From contig NZ_LHVO01000034.1 in assembly GCF_001269925.1 (NCBI RefSeq), positions 1-42,551 of the forward strand: 42,551 nucleotides of DNA. The letters run 5' to 3'. Positions 34,231 through 42,551 of this stretch are shown here, one piece after another. Made by a program: the position numbers and the translations under genes. The notes under the pieces were generated by a model. The model was not told the origin of the DNA. It ran no database searches and worked only from the letters and a program-made list of their open reading frames with translations. The DNA is from Pseudomonas sp. MIACH. GTDB lineage: Bacteria > Pseudomonadota > Gammaproteobacteria > Pseudomonadales > Pseudomonadaceae. How positions within the stretch are numbered: the first letter of the stretch is position 1; each line of letters opens with the position of its first letter.

Positions 34231-35954
34231 TTTCCAGTAGGTTGCAGGATCAGCGTGAGCTGGGTGTACACATGAATGTCGGCATACAAGGCAAAGAAAC
34301 GGTTGAGCATTTCACCGAACAGGCTGATGTCGCCCTCCCCTGAAAAGCCATGGGCGTCCAGGGTGATTTCGATATCCACCCCGCGCAGCAAAAAGCCTTT
34401 TTCAAAACGCTGAACCAGGTGATGCCTGACCTCGACAATGGCGGCCAAGCGACGACGATTCAGTTCACTGCCAGTCCAGTCATAGAGCGCGAGCGTTCCT
34501 CTCAGCACCTCGGCACTGCCCAGCATCGGCAGGAAGTTCGACCCCAGGTGGCTGAGCACCCGCCAGTGAAAACGGTCACGATTCGGCGGGTAGCAGGGCA
34601 AGGTCGGCGCGCACAGGTTGCGCACGCGCAGAGCGGCTTGCGTGGACTGCACCGCGGTATCGAGCAGCGTGCTTTGCAGTGCCTTGCGCGGTAACTGACC
34701 GTGAGTACCGGTCAGGCGCAACGACAGGTTTTCCTGCGCAAGCAGGCGGTCTTTGTCGAAACCTTCACCTCCCAGGACCAACCAGGTGTCGTGCAAGCCA
34801 TTGGCCGCGCGCTTCAGGCGTGTATGGAAGTAGCGTTCCGGCGCCTCATCGCGCAGCATGCCGCCCTTGTGGCGAAAGCTGGTGAACGGCACGTAGTCCT
34901 GGCGTTCACCGTTTCTCGATGCGGTGACGCGGTCCACCGAATAGATCTCCATGTGGCCGTCCTGCAAGCGCATGGGGCGTAGCAGGTAGTCGGTTTGCAA
35001 CGGCGCCAGGGTCAGCGGGTCGGCCTCCAACGGGAACAGGTTGATCACCGGCACGGCGTGCAGGCGGATATGTTCGCAGGTCAGGTCGAAGGTAGAGGGC
35101 CAGGGCTCACGCAACACCACCTCAAGCTCGAACCAGTCAATGCCGGGGGCAAGCTTCAATTGCTCCAACCCACATAGGGTCACGAACATGAATTTCTCGC
35201 GAAAGCTGAAATACTCCAGCAATAGCTGATAGCCGCTGAAGGCGCTGTCGCCCTTGGGCCACAGCCGGTCTTCTTCGCCAAACCCCTTGGGCGCAAAATG
35301 TCCGCTGAATGGCTGGCGTTCGGTTTGCCCGGCCCAGCGCACATACAGCGCCTGGGTGTTGAGGGTCAGCGCCTGATGCAGAGCGCTGGCCAGAGGTGTA
35401 TCGGCATTCAGGTACAGAGGCAGGCGGCTGAGATCGATCTGGCTCCAGTCGGTCAATGCCCCGCAGGCAAAACGCAGGCGTAACACTGAGCAACCGTCCG
35501 GTTCAAAGCCCCGCCCGACCGAGATCAGTGCCAGCGGCCGCAGGGTCAGGTCTTGGGTGGTGGTGTAGCGGCAACGGGTGCGTTGTGGCCCGATGGGTTG
35601 CGACAGCACCTCGAAACCCTGGGCGATCAACTCGCTGCTTTTCATCTGCGCCAGTTCAGGCACCAGTTCGACCACTGACAGCGACGGGATGGTGCGCAGG
35701 TAGTGCGGCCACAGCAGGCTGACCAGCCCTTCGGTCAGCTCGGGCAGGTCATCGTCGAGTTTCTCCCGCAGACGGCCCATCAGGAACGCGAAGCCTTCGA
35801 ACAGGCGCTCCACATACGGGTCCTGCGCGCCTGGCTTGTCGAGGTTGAGCTGCGCGGCGCGGTCCGGGAACGCCTCTGCGAACTCCTTGCCGGCCTCGCG
35901 CAGGTAGCGCATTTCGGCGTCGAAGTAGTGCAGTGTCAGATTGTCCATGCTCAC
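34185..35954 (-). CDS. tssF: T6SS baseplate protein TssF (VasA/ImpG)
   Basis: A 589-residue TssF. The N-terminus (YFDAEMRYLREAGKEFA, then DPYVERLFEGFAFL and SLLWPHYLR) is the diagnostic opening of the family. It is the larger part of the TssF-TssG baseplate wedge in the cytoplasm. The start is a GTG at 35954 with AGGAG seven bases before it. An ATG two codons on lacks such spacing, so GTG is preferred. The tssA gene ends 24 bases upstream and tssG overlaps the 3' end. Confidence 0.92.
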   Translation of the reverse strand: MSMDNLTLHYFDAEMRYLREAGKEFAEAFPDRAAQLNLDKPGAQDPYVERLFEGFAFLMGRLREKLDDDLPELTEGLVSLLWPHYLRTIPSLSVVELVPELAQMKSSELIAQGFEVLSQPIGPQRTRCRYTTTQDLTLRPLALISVGRGFEPDGCSVLRLRFACGALTDWSQIDLSRLPLYLNADTPLASALHQALTLNTQALYVRWAGQTERQPFSGHFAPKGFGEEDRLWPKGDSAFSGYQLLLEYFSFREKFMFVTLCGLEQLKLAPGIDWFELEVVLREPWPSTFDLTCEHIRLHAVPVINLFPLEADPLTLAPLQTDYLLRPMRLQDGHMEIYSVDRVTASRNGERQDYVPFTSFRHKGGMLRDEAPERYFHTRLKRAANGLHDTWLVLGGEGFDKDRLLAQENLSLRLTGTHGQLPRKALQSTLLDTAVQSTQAALRVRNLCAPTLPCYPPNRDRFHWRVLSHLGSNFLPMLGSAEVLRGTLALYDWTGSELNRRRLAAIVEVRHHLVQRFEKGFLLRGVDIEITLDAHGFSGEGDISLFGEMLNRFFALYADIHVYTQLTLILQPTGKCLRWNENHSQRIPG

Positions 35955-35978
35955 AGAAAGACTCCTGGTGTATGAGGG

Positions 35979-37565
35979 TTAGCCACAGAGCACTGCGGCG
36001 CGTACCGGGTCGATGGCCACCAGTGCCGCCAGCAAGGTTTCCATGCGCCGCGCCAGGGTGGGTCTGTCGGCGTCGTTGCGCTGGGCTTTCACCCGCAACA
36101 GCTTGAGCAGGCGCGCCTTGACCTCGAAATTCAGCTCGGGCTCCCATTCGGCCAAGGCTTGGCGTTGCGCGGTGGCGTCCAGCTCCCCGAGCAGGTGGAT
36201 GGCCAGGTCGCTTTTGCCATACTGCTCGGCCACCCGCGCCATCAGCAGGCGCAGCAGCCAGCGTTGACGACCGCTGTGGATACCGGGGCGTGCGGCCAGC
36301 CAGGCGAGTGCCTGCTCCACGCCGTCGCTGTCCGCCTGGGCGATGGCCTCGCCTTCCAGCGACAGCACGTCGCCGTCGTCTGCCGCAGCAGCCACCGACG
36401 TGACGGGCAGCCATTGCTGGGGTTGGTTACCGTTGACGTGCTGGGCGATCCATTCGCGAGTGGTTTCATCGGCAAAGGGGCTACCGTCGCTCCAACACAG
36501 CAGCTCCAGCCCCGGCAGGCGCTCGAGGAACATGCCCAAATCACGCTTGGTGATATCGGCCCAGCGGTCCTGGGGCGCGGGTTGTTTGCTCAAGGCCTGA
36601 TACACGTACCACTGCAGGTCCAGCCAGAAATGGTTCACCCCTTCGGCATAGATCCGCTCGACCTGATCAAGCAACTCCGCCCAGTTCTGTTGCAGGTACA
36701 ACCGCTTGAGCTGTGCCCGATAGTCCCCTCTCGGCGGTACCAGGCGCGTATGGTTGTTCGCCTCCTGAGGCGGCGTTTGGTGCACCGTGTCCCAGCGCAA
36801 GCTCTTCATCAAACGGTGCGCCGCGAGCCATCCCAAGGGTTGCTCGCGCAGATAACCGGCCAACGCCCGACCGCTGTCCAGCAGGTCGCGCCCGGATTTG
36901 ATCGACGTGACCGGCGAGGCACTCGCTTGCACCGACGACTCGTGGCTGGCGCTGTTCTGCGGCACTAACGCGTCCATACCACCTGACTGTGCCAGCCGCG
37001 CGGACAAGGCCGCATACAGCGGTTCCAGGTTCGGCCGTTGCGCCTGGGGCCACGTACTCAACTCACGCTCAAGCCAGGCAAGCGCTGCAGCGGTGCGCTC
37101 GGCTTCGGCCTTGACCACTTCCGGGTACAGCAGCAGTGTGTCCAGCACCTTGCTGCTGGCCAACCATTCCAGGGCCATCTTGCGGCTTTGGGGCCGGGCC
37201 GGCAGTACCGCATCGGCAAAGCGTTCAATCAGCGCAGCCAGCAGGCTAAGGCCATCGGCCAACCCGACTTCGCCCTCCTTGTGCAAGCGTGCCCACAGGT
37301 AGTAAGTGGCGACGCGCAAGTCCTTACAGGTGTGGATGAGCAGTTTCTGCGCCAGTTCGGCAACCTGCTCAGCATCGGCACCGGAGAGCTTGCTGACCTC
37401 TTCGCGCATGCGCTGGAAGTCATCGTCGTAGCCGGGGTCTTCGCCGACGGGAGAATCGGTGCTGATGGGTTGCAGCCAGGGTTGCCAGTGATCAGCCTGT
37501 TGGTGGGCGACGCAGAGTGCATCGCGGGTGCCCAGGCAGCGGGTGATCAAGGTGCGCAGGCTCAT
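35979..37565 (-). CDS. tssA: T6SS protein TssA (ImpA_N domain, VasJ-like C-terminus)
   Basis: A 528-residue TssA. The ImpA_N domain is at about 15-150 (SPVGEDPGYDDDFQRMREEV, then ATYYLWARLHKEGEVGLADGL), a linker rich in Ser and Ala follows near 210-230, and the C-terminal half (about 260-528) resembles the VasJ-type ending rather than a short gp6-like one. TssA proteins help recruit the baseplate and cap or guide sheath growth; long versions of this kind can bind the distal sheath end. The ATG at 37565 has AGGAG seven bases upstream and follows tssM by 20 bases. Which TssA class it belongs to is a judgement by eye. Confidence 0.87.
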   Translation of the reverse strand: MSLRTLITRCLGTRDALCVAHQQADHWQPWLQPISTDSPVGEDPGYDDDFQRMREEVSKLSGADAEQVAELAQKLLIHTCKDLRVATYYLWARLHKEGEVGLADGLSLLAALIERFADAVLPARPQSRKMALEWLASSKVLDTLLLYPEVVKAEAERTAAALAWLERELSTWPQAQRPNLEPLYAALSARLAQSGGMDALVPQNSASHESSVQASASPVTSIKSGRDLLDSGRALAGYLREQPLGWLAAHRLMKSLRWDTVHQTPPQEANNHTRLVPPRGDYRAQLKRLYLQQNWAELLDQVERIYAEGVNHFWLDLQWYVYQALSKQPAPQDRWADITKRDLGMFLERLPGLELLCWSDGSPFADETTREWIAQHVNGNQPQQWLPVTSVAAAADDGDVLSLEGEAIAQADSDGVEQALAWLAARPGIHSGRQRWLLRLLMARVAEQYGKSDLAIHLLGELDATAQRQALAEWEPELNFEVKARLLKLLRVKAQRNDADRPTLARRMETLLAALVAIDPVRAAVLCG

Positions 37566-37585
37566 GGGAAACTCCTGTTTTGGGC

Positions 37586-40500
37586 TTAGGCTGCTGGGGT
37601 GTCGTACTCGCTGAGGAATATCTGTTGCGGTAACGCGAAGTTGCGCAGCTTGAGCAACGCCAACGGCCCCGCATCCAATTCCGTGCGCAGGTGCCAGGTC
37701 AGGCTCAAGCCATCCGGCGCCTTGAGCTGCAGGCGATAACGGCTGTGATCGTCGTCCAACGGCGTGACCTGGGCGTTTTCCAGCCAGCGGATCAGGCCCC
37801 AGGTGCCGGGGTAGTCGCCGAACAGGCGCTCGCCGGCGTGCACGCTGGTCCAGCTCAGGCTCACGCCGGGGTAGTCGCTGTGGCCCGGCCAGTGGAAGCG
37901 CTGCCAGCTTTCCTTCTGGTTGAAATACTGGTGCCGGTCGCCGTTGAGGATGAAGGTGGTCTGCACCACATCGCGCACGGCTTTGCCTTGCAGCTCAAAG
38001 CGCAGCCCCATGCCGCCGTCGGTGTAGAGCACATCGGCGAGGTCGCTGAGCTGGTTGATGGCGCTGAGAAACGCCGGGTTGAAGCGTAACCCTTGGCTGT
38101 GACGTGGATCCGCAACCCACTGGCTGCCCTCCTTGCGCAACACGCCGCTCAATTGCCGCTGTAGAAACTGCTCGATGCGCCCGGAGTCCGCACGGATCAT
38201 CTGCCCCAGCATCGGCAGCGAGGCGTCACTGGCCGTGGCCGCAAACGGGTAGCGGCTGGCGAAGGCCGTGTTCCACTGGCTGACGATGGAGCGCTGCCAC
38301 TGGCTGTTCAGGCCCGCGGCCGACGGTTGCAAGACCCGCTGCCAGGCCTGTTCCAGCGGCTGCACGAACAGCGTCTGCGCCGCCCCACTCCACTGCGCGC
38401 CGAGGCTGGCGGCCAGCAGGCTGCCGTAGGCCTGGGTGTCGGTGAGGTCAATGCGGCGCCCTTGAAACACGGTTTGCGCCAGGGCCTGGGTCATTTCCAG
38501 CGGGTCGGGTGCGGAGCTGACTTGCTGGAGTTTTAAGCGCACCCGTGTCACCCGGGTGAGGTAGGCCTGGAGGCTCAGGCCGTCGTTGTCGTTCTTGTCC
38601 AGCAGTGCCAACAGCGGGCCGAAGGTCGGATCCAGCGGGCCTTTGAGTTCGTGCACCGGAACGTTGTCCTGGCCGATCAGCTTTTGCGCGGATGTCACCA
38701 GCGAGTCGGCCAAGGCCTGGGGTCGAGTGCCGGCCTGCGCGTGATAGGCCACGGCATTCATCAGCGCGATCAGCGGCGATTGGCGCGCATCGCTTATCAG
38801 CGTCAGTTGGTCGATTGACTCGTCGAGGCTAGCGGCCGGCTGCCAGCGCAGGCTGTTGAGCAGGTCCAGCCAGGCGCTGGCGTAGTCCTGGAAGTAGCGT
38901 TGTGTAAGGCGCTCGCGTAATTGGTCCGGGCTCAACCGGGTGTCGATGTCGCCGGGTTTATCGCTGAGTACCCAGTCGATTTCCTCGCGGCGGGCGTCCG
39001 CGATGTCATCGATGGCTTGGCGGACCTGCCCCTCCCAGGCGTGACGGGTGAAGACGCCGGGCACGCTGGCGGCGGTAGAAAACAGCGCAAAGGCATCGGT
39101 GTCACCGACCAGTTGCTGCAGGTCCAGGGCCGGGTAGTGATTGGCGGTGTCATCGAGCAACTGTTGGTACAGGTTGGCCTCGGCATGACGCTGGCCCAGT
39201 TGACCCAGCAGGATCTGCCGCACCTGCGCGACCAGCCGCGCGTCGGGCTCGATGCGCCAAGCAGGGTGGGCGGCCAGGTGCTCACCATAGAACTGCCAAA
39301 GCGTGGGTGACAGGGTTTGCCAGAGGCCTGACGCAACACCTGAGCGGGAGGGTTCGACGTTGCCAAGGGTTTTGACCAGCAGATCGGCGTCGACTTTGTC
39401 CGGACGGGCCAGCATCAGGTAGGCCTTGAGCTGATCGTAGATCTGCCGGGCGCGTTCGGCACGCTCGGGATGGTCCGCTTGCAGCTTGACCAGCGCGTGG
39501 AGTTGCTGACGAAGAGCGGCGGCGGCTGGATCGCGAATCAGACGGTTGTTGGCTTCGACGTAGCGTGGCCACACCGTGTCCAGCAGCGCCGGGTTTTGAT
39601 TCAGGCCGAAGCGCTGATACCACGGAGCACCGTGTTGGACACGATCATCCAGGCGGCCCAACTCGCGGACCAGTTCGTTGAGGGCCTGGAGCTGCTCGTC
39701 AGATTGCGAAGCGCGTTGGAGGGCGTCAATTGAGGCTTGCACCTGTTGGATCTGCGCGCGGTTGCTGATGAAAGACAGCAGTAATCCTGTGCTCCACAGC
39801 ACCGTCACGCCGAGGGCCAGCGCGTAGCCGATGCGGGGCACACTCCAGCCGAATCGACGTGGGTTGAGGGGCTTGTCATCGAGAACGCCCTGCCAGGTGG
39901 CATCGATCGGCCAGAAATGTTCGGGCATGTTTTTGATCGGCAGCACCGGCAAGCTGAACCACACCCCACGCAACGGCACCCCAGCGGCGAACTCGCCAGC
40001 CAGGGGGGCCAGGGTGTGACGCCAACGCGCAACGCCCTCGCCTTGCAAATCCCGCGACAGGCGCAGCAGGAAGTCATGGGTCATGACCGCGTTCATCTGC
40101 GCCAGGCCTTCGCGGCGCAAAGGTTCCAGTAAACGATTCAGAGCGGTTTCCAGCACCGCCGCCGTAAAGCGCGCGGGCAATTGGCAACCCACGGGATGCG
40201 CCTGGCGGCCTGCCTGACGCCATGGACTGTCGCAAACCTGCCACAAGTGCAAAGGCAACTGCCAACCAAGACGTTTGGCCAGGCTTTGCAACCGATGCAC
40301 ACCCGCGCCCATCGCGGCATCGTCGGCGGCTTGGGTTTTGCTCAGTGCCCAGACCACCCCGTCCAATGCACGCCAGCGGCTCAGGCCTTTCCATCGCTCG
40401 GGAAAGGACTGATCCAACGCCAACTGGGCGCTGCCGCCCCAGAGCAGGACGGTGCCTTGTCCTTCCAGCCAGAAGAGCTTGGTCAAGGTTGGGGCGAGGG

Positions 40501-40909
40501 CTTCGATTTCGGTGGGTTCGCCGATGACCAGCAGTAGGCGGGTTTTGTGGCGCCAGAAGAGGCCGTGGCGAGCACGCAGTTGCTTTCTAATCGAGCTAAC
40601 GCGTCGCGCGGCCTCTGTATCAATGGTCTTGGAATGGTCAGCCTGCATAGGCCGATGCACATCATCCGCCTGCACTTGCCGGTAAGCCGAATGTCCCAAC
40701 TGGTGCCCCAAAAAATGGTAGCTCACAACGCACATCACCAGAACCAAGGTCGTAACGGCTATCACCCACAATCCCGCGATTTGGCGATCACCACCAGAGC
40801 GAAGTCCAACCAGCTCGGGGTACTGCCAGACCAATACACCCAGCCCCATACCGATCAACAAAAGTACAACGAGCAAAGCTCCCAACCACACAACACGTCG
40901 AGTCTGCAT
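37586..40909 (-). CDS. tssM: T6SS membrane-complex protein TssM (IcmF), lacking Walker A
   Basis: An 1107-residue IcmF-family protein that spans the inner membrane and reaches the outer membrane via TssJ. Two membrane segments are seen near 8-30 and 46-67, a cytoplasmic domain follows, a third segment lies near 360-382, then a long periplasmic part ends in the usual TssM C-domain (GDYPGTWGLIRWLENAQV). Where many TssM proteins have a GxxGxGKT nucleotide site, this one reads LLLVIGEPTEIEAL, so it has no Walker A. NTP binding is absent in part of the family, so this need not mean loss of function. The ATG at 40909 has AGGA eight bases upstream. The usual partners tssK and tssL are not adjacent. 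Confidence 0.92.
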   Translation of the reverse strand: MQTRRVVWLGALLVVLLLIGMGLGVLVWQYPELVGLRSGGDRQIAGLWVIAVTTLVLVMCVVSYHFLGHQLGHSAYRQVQADDVHRPMQADHSKTIDTEAARRVSSIRKQLRARHGLFWRHKTRLLLVIGEPTEIEALAPTLTKLFWLEGQGTVLLWGGSAQLALDQSFPERWKGLSRWRALDGVVWALSKTQAADDAAMGAGVHRLQSLAKRLGWQLPLHLWQVCDSPWRQAGRQAHPVGCQLPARFTAAVLETALNRLLEPLRREGLAQMNAVMTHDFLLRLSRDLQGEGVARWRHTLAPLAGEFAAGVPLRGVWFSLPVLPIKNMPEHFWPIDATWQGVLDDKPLNPRRFGWSVPRIGYALALGVTVLWSTGLLLSFISNRAQIQQVQASIDALQRASQSDEQLQALNELVRELGRLDDRVQHGAPWYQRFGLNQNPALLDTVWPRYVEANNRLIRDPAAAALRQQLHALVKLQADHPERAERARQIYDQLKAYLMLARPDKVDADLLVKTLGNVEPSRSGVASGLWQTLSPTLWQFYGEHLAAHPAWRIEPDARLVAQVRQILLGQLGQRHAEANLYQQLLDDTANHYPALDLQQLVGDTDAFALFSTAASVPGVFTRHAWEGQVRQAIDDIADARREEIDWVLSDKPGDIDTRLSPDQLRERLTQRYFQDYASAWLDLLNSLRWQPAASLDESIDQLTLISDARQSPLIALMNAVAYHAQAGTRPQALADSLVTSAQKLIGQDNVPVHELKGPLDPTFGPLLALLDKNDNDGLSLQAYLTRVTRVRLKLQQVSSAPDPLEMTQALAQTVFQGRRIDLTDTQAYGSLLAASLGAQWSGAAQTLFVQPLEQAWQRVLQPSAAGLNSQWQRSIVSQWNTAFASRYPFAATASDASLPMLGQMIRADSGRIEQFLQRQLSGVLRKEGSQWVADPRHSQGLRFNPAFLSAINQLSDLADVLYTDGGMGLRFELQGKAVRDVVQTTFILNGDRHQYFNQKESWQRFHWPGHSDYPGVSLSWTSVHAGERLFGDYPGTWGLIRWLENAQVTPLDDDHSRYRLQLKAPDGLSLTWHLRTELDAGPLALLKLRNFALPQQIFLSEYDTPAA

Positions 40910-40918
40910 TCGAAGTTC

Positions 40919-42154
40919 CTATTTCGAAAGCGATGGCACAGGCGTCAAGACCGTGCTCCAGAGCCCTGTATCAACACAGCCGCTCCCGCTGAAAATGAAT
41001 TGCGGCCCGGCGCCGCGCTGAATGGTCTGCGTTGCGGCGGCAATCGCCAGCCACGGTGATGTTTTGCCCGGGTTCCCCAGCGAGGTATCTAGGTTGTAAA
41101 ACCCTTGATTGTTCTTCGCAGGGAGCGGCACGGCCGCCAAGACGTTGCTCAGCGCCTCATTCCTCCGCACATCAACTCCCACTCGCCAGGTTTGCTGGAT
41201 CGACTGCGCGTCGAGAGGCACCCAATCCAATGCCTGGCGCGCGGCGTAGAGCAAAGCGTCGGTGTTCGGCTCGCGCGCCTGCTCCGGGCGATGCAGGTAG
41301 GCGATTGGGGGCAAGACGGTTTGCGTCAGACGGTTACCAAAAAGCAGCCCGACCGCCGCTTCAGCCGTTCCCTCTGCCTGTTGCGGTGCAAACTGCAAAG
41401 CCACGACCAATAAAGACACATTGTCGCCAATTCGCTGATCGAGCCATTGGTCCATTGCGGCAAGGCCACTGCCTTCGACAGGGACAGTGGGCTGGCGGAT
41501 GTCGGATTCGCTCCAGGCTTGTCGCCAAGCGTGCTGCCACAGGTTTTCCGGCAGAGCGCTATCGACCTCCAGAAGCACAGCAAGTGGTGAGTCAGCGGAC
41601 GCCCGTCTTAGGACTGGCAACAGATCGGCAAGTACCAGCCTGAATACTCGTCCCAATACTTGCTCGGGGTTTTCATGCACACCACTAGTAAGACGGCTGT
41701 GCCGAGAAACAGTTTGGTCCGGCATGCACGGTTGAGCCCAAAGCACTTCGGCTGAGCGCAGCAACGCAGTCAGTTGTGTTGCAGAGGAAGTTCCCGGTTC
41801 GCGTAATGCCGTGTGCAGGCTGACACCCAACACCTGTTGGGCGCGCCGACCTCGCCGGATTTTGTAAGCCAAATCCTCCTCACGTGCCTTATCCCAGCCG
41901 TCAGCCACCTGTTGTTGACCGAAATACGACAAAACACGCCCGAAGCTAAGCAGACACCAGCCCAAGAATGGAGCGCCCAGGGCCAGCTCCCAGAACCTCG
42001 GAGAAGTTTCGCGTAACGATTGAGTACCGAACAAAAACGTCCCGCACACACCAAGCAGCGAAAGCATCAGTGGCAGCACACCTAACCAGAGCCAACCCCT
42101 AGGCCGTGAAGGTCGTGGAGACGGTGCGGGGACTTGATCCATTCTGACCGGCAT
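40919..42154 (-). CDS. Unrecognised two-helix membrane protein in the T6SS operon
   Basis: About 411 residues from the ATG at 42154; an ATG at 42142 would trim four more, and the frame is open to 42211. I do not recognise the family. After a proline- and arginine-rich start come two membrane segments (about 21-43 and 57-74), then a basic stretch (KIRRGRRAQQ). The positive-inside rule therefore puts the remaining roughly 330-residue domain in the cytoplasm. That domain has mixed alpha/beta character with glycine-rich turns (EAAVGLLFGN, then LGNPGKTSPWLAIAAA) faintly like the thiolase fold, a weak impression only. It begins two bases after the PAAR stop and ends nine bases before tssM, so it is clearly part of the operon. 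Possible roles are a membrane-complex accessory or a loader for the PAAR-tipped cargo. Confidence 0.75.
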   Translation of the reverse strand: MPVRMDQVPAPSPRPSRPRGWLWLGVLPLMLSLLGVCGTFLFGTQSLRETSPRFWELALGAPFLGWCLLSFGRVLSYFGQQQVADGWDKAREEDLAYKIRRGRRAQQVLGVSLHTALREPGTSSATQLTALLRSAEVLWAQPCMPDQTVSRHSRLTSGVHENPEQVLGRVFRLVLADLLPVLRRASADSPLAVLLEVDSALPENLWQHAWRQAWSESDIRQPTVPVEGSGLAAMDQWLDQRIGDNVSLLVVALQFAPQQAEGTAEAAVGLLFGNRLTQTVLPPIAYLHRPEQAREPNTDALLYAARQALDWVPLDAQSIQQTWRVGVDVRRNEALSNVLAAVPLPAKNNQGFYNLDTSLGNPGKTSPWLAIAAATQTIQRGAGPQFIFSGSGCVDTGLWSTVLTPVPSLSK

Positions 42155-42156
42155 GA

Positions 42157-42420
42157 CTAGCTCGCACTCACTTGAGGCAGAGACGAAATCAAGGTGCAAC
42201 CACATGCGCAACGATGCCCATGAAACGCGACCGGAATGCCGTGGTCATGAAACGTTGGGTGCCCTTCGGCAATCTCTGTTCGACCGTGGCCAGGAATCGG
42301 ACAGTCCACCGGGTCGCCCTTGCGAGCAGCACCAATGTCTCTGAAAATCATGACAGTGGATCCTGATAGAATAGCGCCGCCGCCAGTTGTTTTATCACCT
42401 ATGCGAATGATATTTTTCAT
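42157..42420 (-). CDS. PAAR-domain spike-tip protein (T6SS)
   Basis: An 87-residue single-domain PAAR protein. It begins MKNIIRIGDKTTGGGAILSG, shows the repeated glycine/proline turns of the fold, and has His and Cys residues near the C-terminus (HPTFHDHG and HRCACGC) for zinc at the tip. PAAR proteins sharpen the VgrG spike and can carry effectors. There is no effector extension here, so any toxin must be separate. The ATG at 42420 has a GGAG ten bases upstream; the frame is open eight codons further, but without such a site. It is the first gene of the T6SS operon visible in the window. Confidence 0.88.
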   Translation of the reverse strand: MKNIIRIGDKTTGGGAILSGSTVMIFRDIGAARKGDPVDCPIPGHGRTEIAEGHPTFHDHGIPVAFHGHRCACGCTLISSLPQVSAS

Positions 42421-42551
42421 GTTCAATCTCCACTTTAGAAGCAACTAAATTACTTGTCTTGTGCAGAAAATATATCTATCAAGCACATCTTAAAATTCAA
42501 GAAAAATCCTCGCCTATTATTCCCGACAGATTCGAACCGCTCATAATTTCT
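42421..42551 (-). promoter_or_regulatory. AT-rich upstream region of the PAAR/T6SS operon
   Basis: This 131-base end of the window is much more AT-rich than the rest. On the minus strand TTGAAT (42495-42500) is followed after 16 bases by TAGATA (42473-42478), or after 20 by TATATT (42469-42474), a possible sigma-70-type promoter for the operon. No gene was found in it. The match is modest. Confidence 0.3.

Overview
The window reads as chromosome of a Pseudomonas of the P. fluorescens group. Coding density and GC are high, REP-type repeats of the fluorescent-pseudomonad kind sit at gene borders, and the gene set (methionine gamma-lyase with an Lrp-type regulator, a viscosin-family lipopeptide synthetase, a partial type VI secretion cluster) is typical of that group. 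All genes look intact. No RNA gene, insertion sequence or CRISPR was found, and no stretch above about 300 bases lacks a gene.

Region 1 (1-2500): an AhpD-like protein, then an Lrp/AsnC regulator divergent from methionine gamma-lyase (mdeR/mdeA arrangement), with overlapping palindromes in the shared promoter region and a hairpin after mdeA.

Region 2 (2500-30834): a lipopeptide locus. Two giant NRPS genes on the minus strand overlap by four bases (viscB, 4 modules; viscC, 3 modules plus tandem thioesterases). They are followed by macA and macB, and a convergent LuxR-type regulator closes the locus. Binding-pocket codes read by eye give Thr - Val/Ile - Leu - Ser for the first protein and Leu - Ser - Ile(Val) for the second. 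This is residues 3 to 9 of the viscosin/WLIP/massetolide nonapeptides. Six of the seven C domains look like dual condensation/epimerisation domains. The synthetase for residues 1-2 (viscA) is not here, and both NRPSs start with a TubC-type docking domain, which fits a split locus. MacAB would export the product with an outer-membrane partner encoded elsewhere. The LuxR start region carries a perfect match to the RsmA/RsmE binding consensus, suggesting Gac/Rsm control.

Region 3 (31042-42551): a minus-strand type VI secretion operon in the order PAAR tip protein, unrecognised membrane protein, tssM, tssA, tssF, tssG, tssJ, tssE, and a TssA-like/OmpA fusion. It covers the membrane complex and baseplate in part. 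tssB, tssC, hcp, vgrG, clpV, tssK and tssL are not in the window and, if present, lie to the right or elsewhere. The operon ends 0.2 kb upstream of viscB on the same strand.

The least explained pieces are the membrane protein between PAAR and TssM, a TssM with no Walker A motif, the TssA-N/OmpA fusion, an altered His motif in the last C domain, and signs of a duplicated Leu-Ser module pair inside the NRPS.
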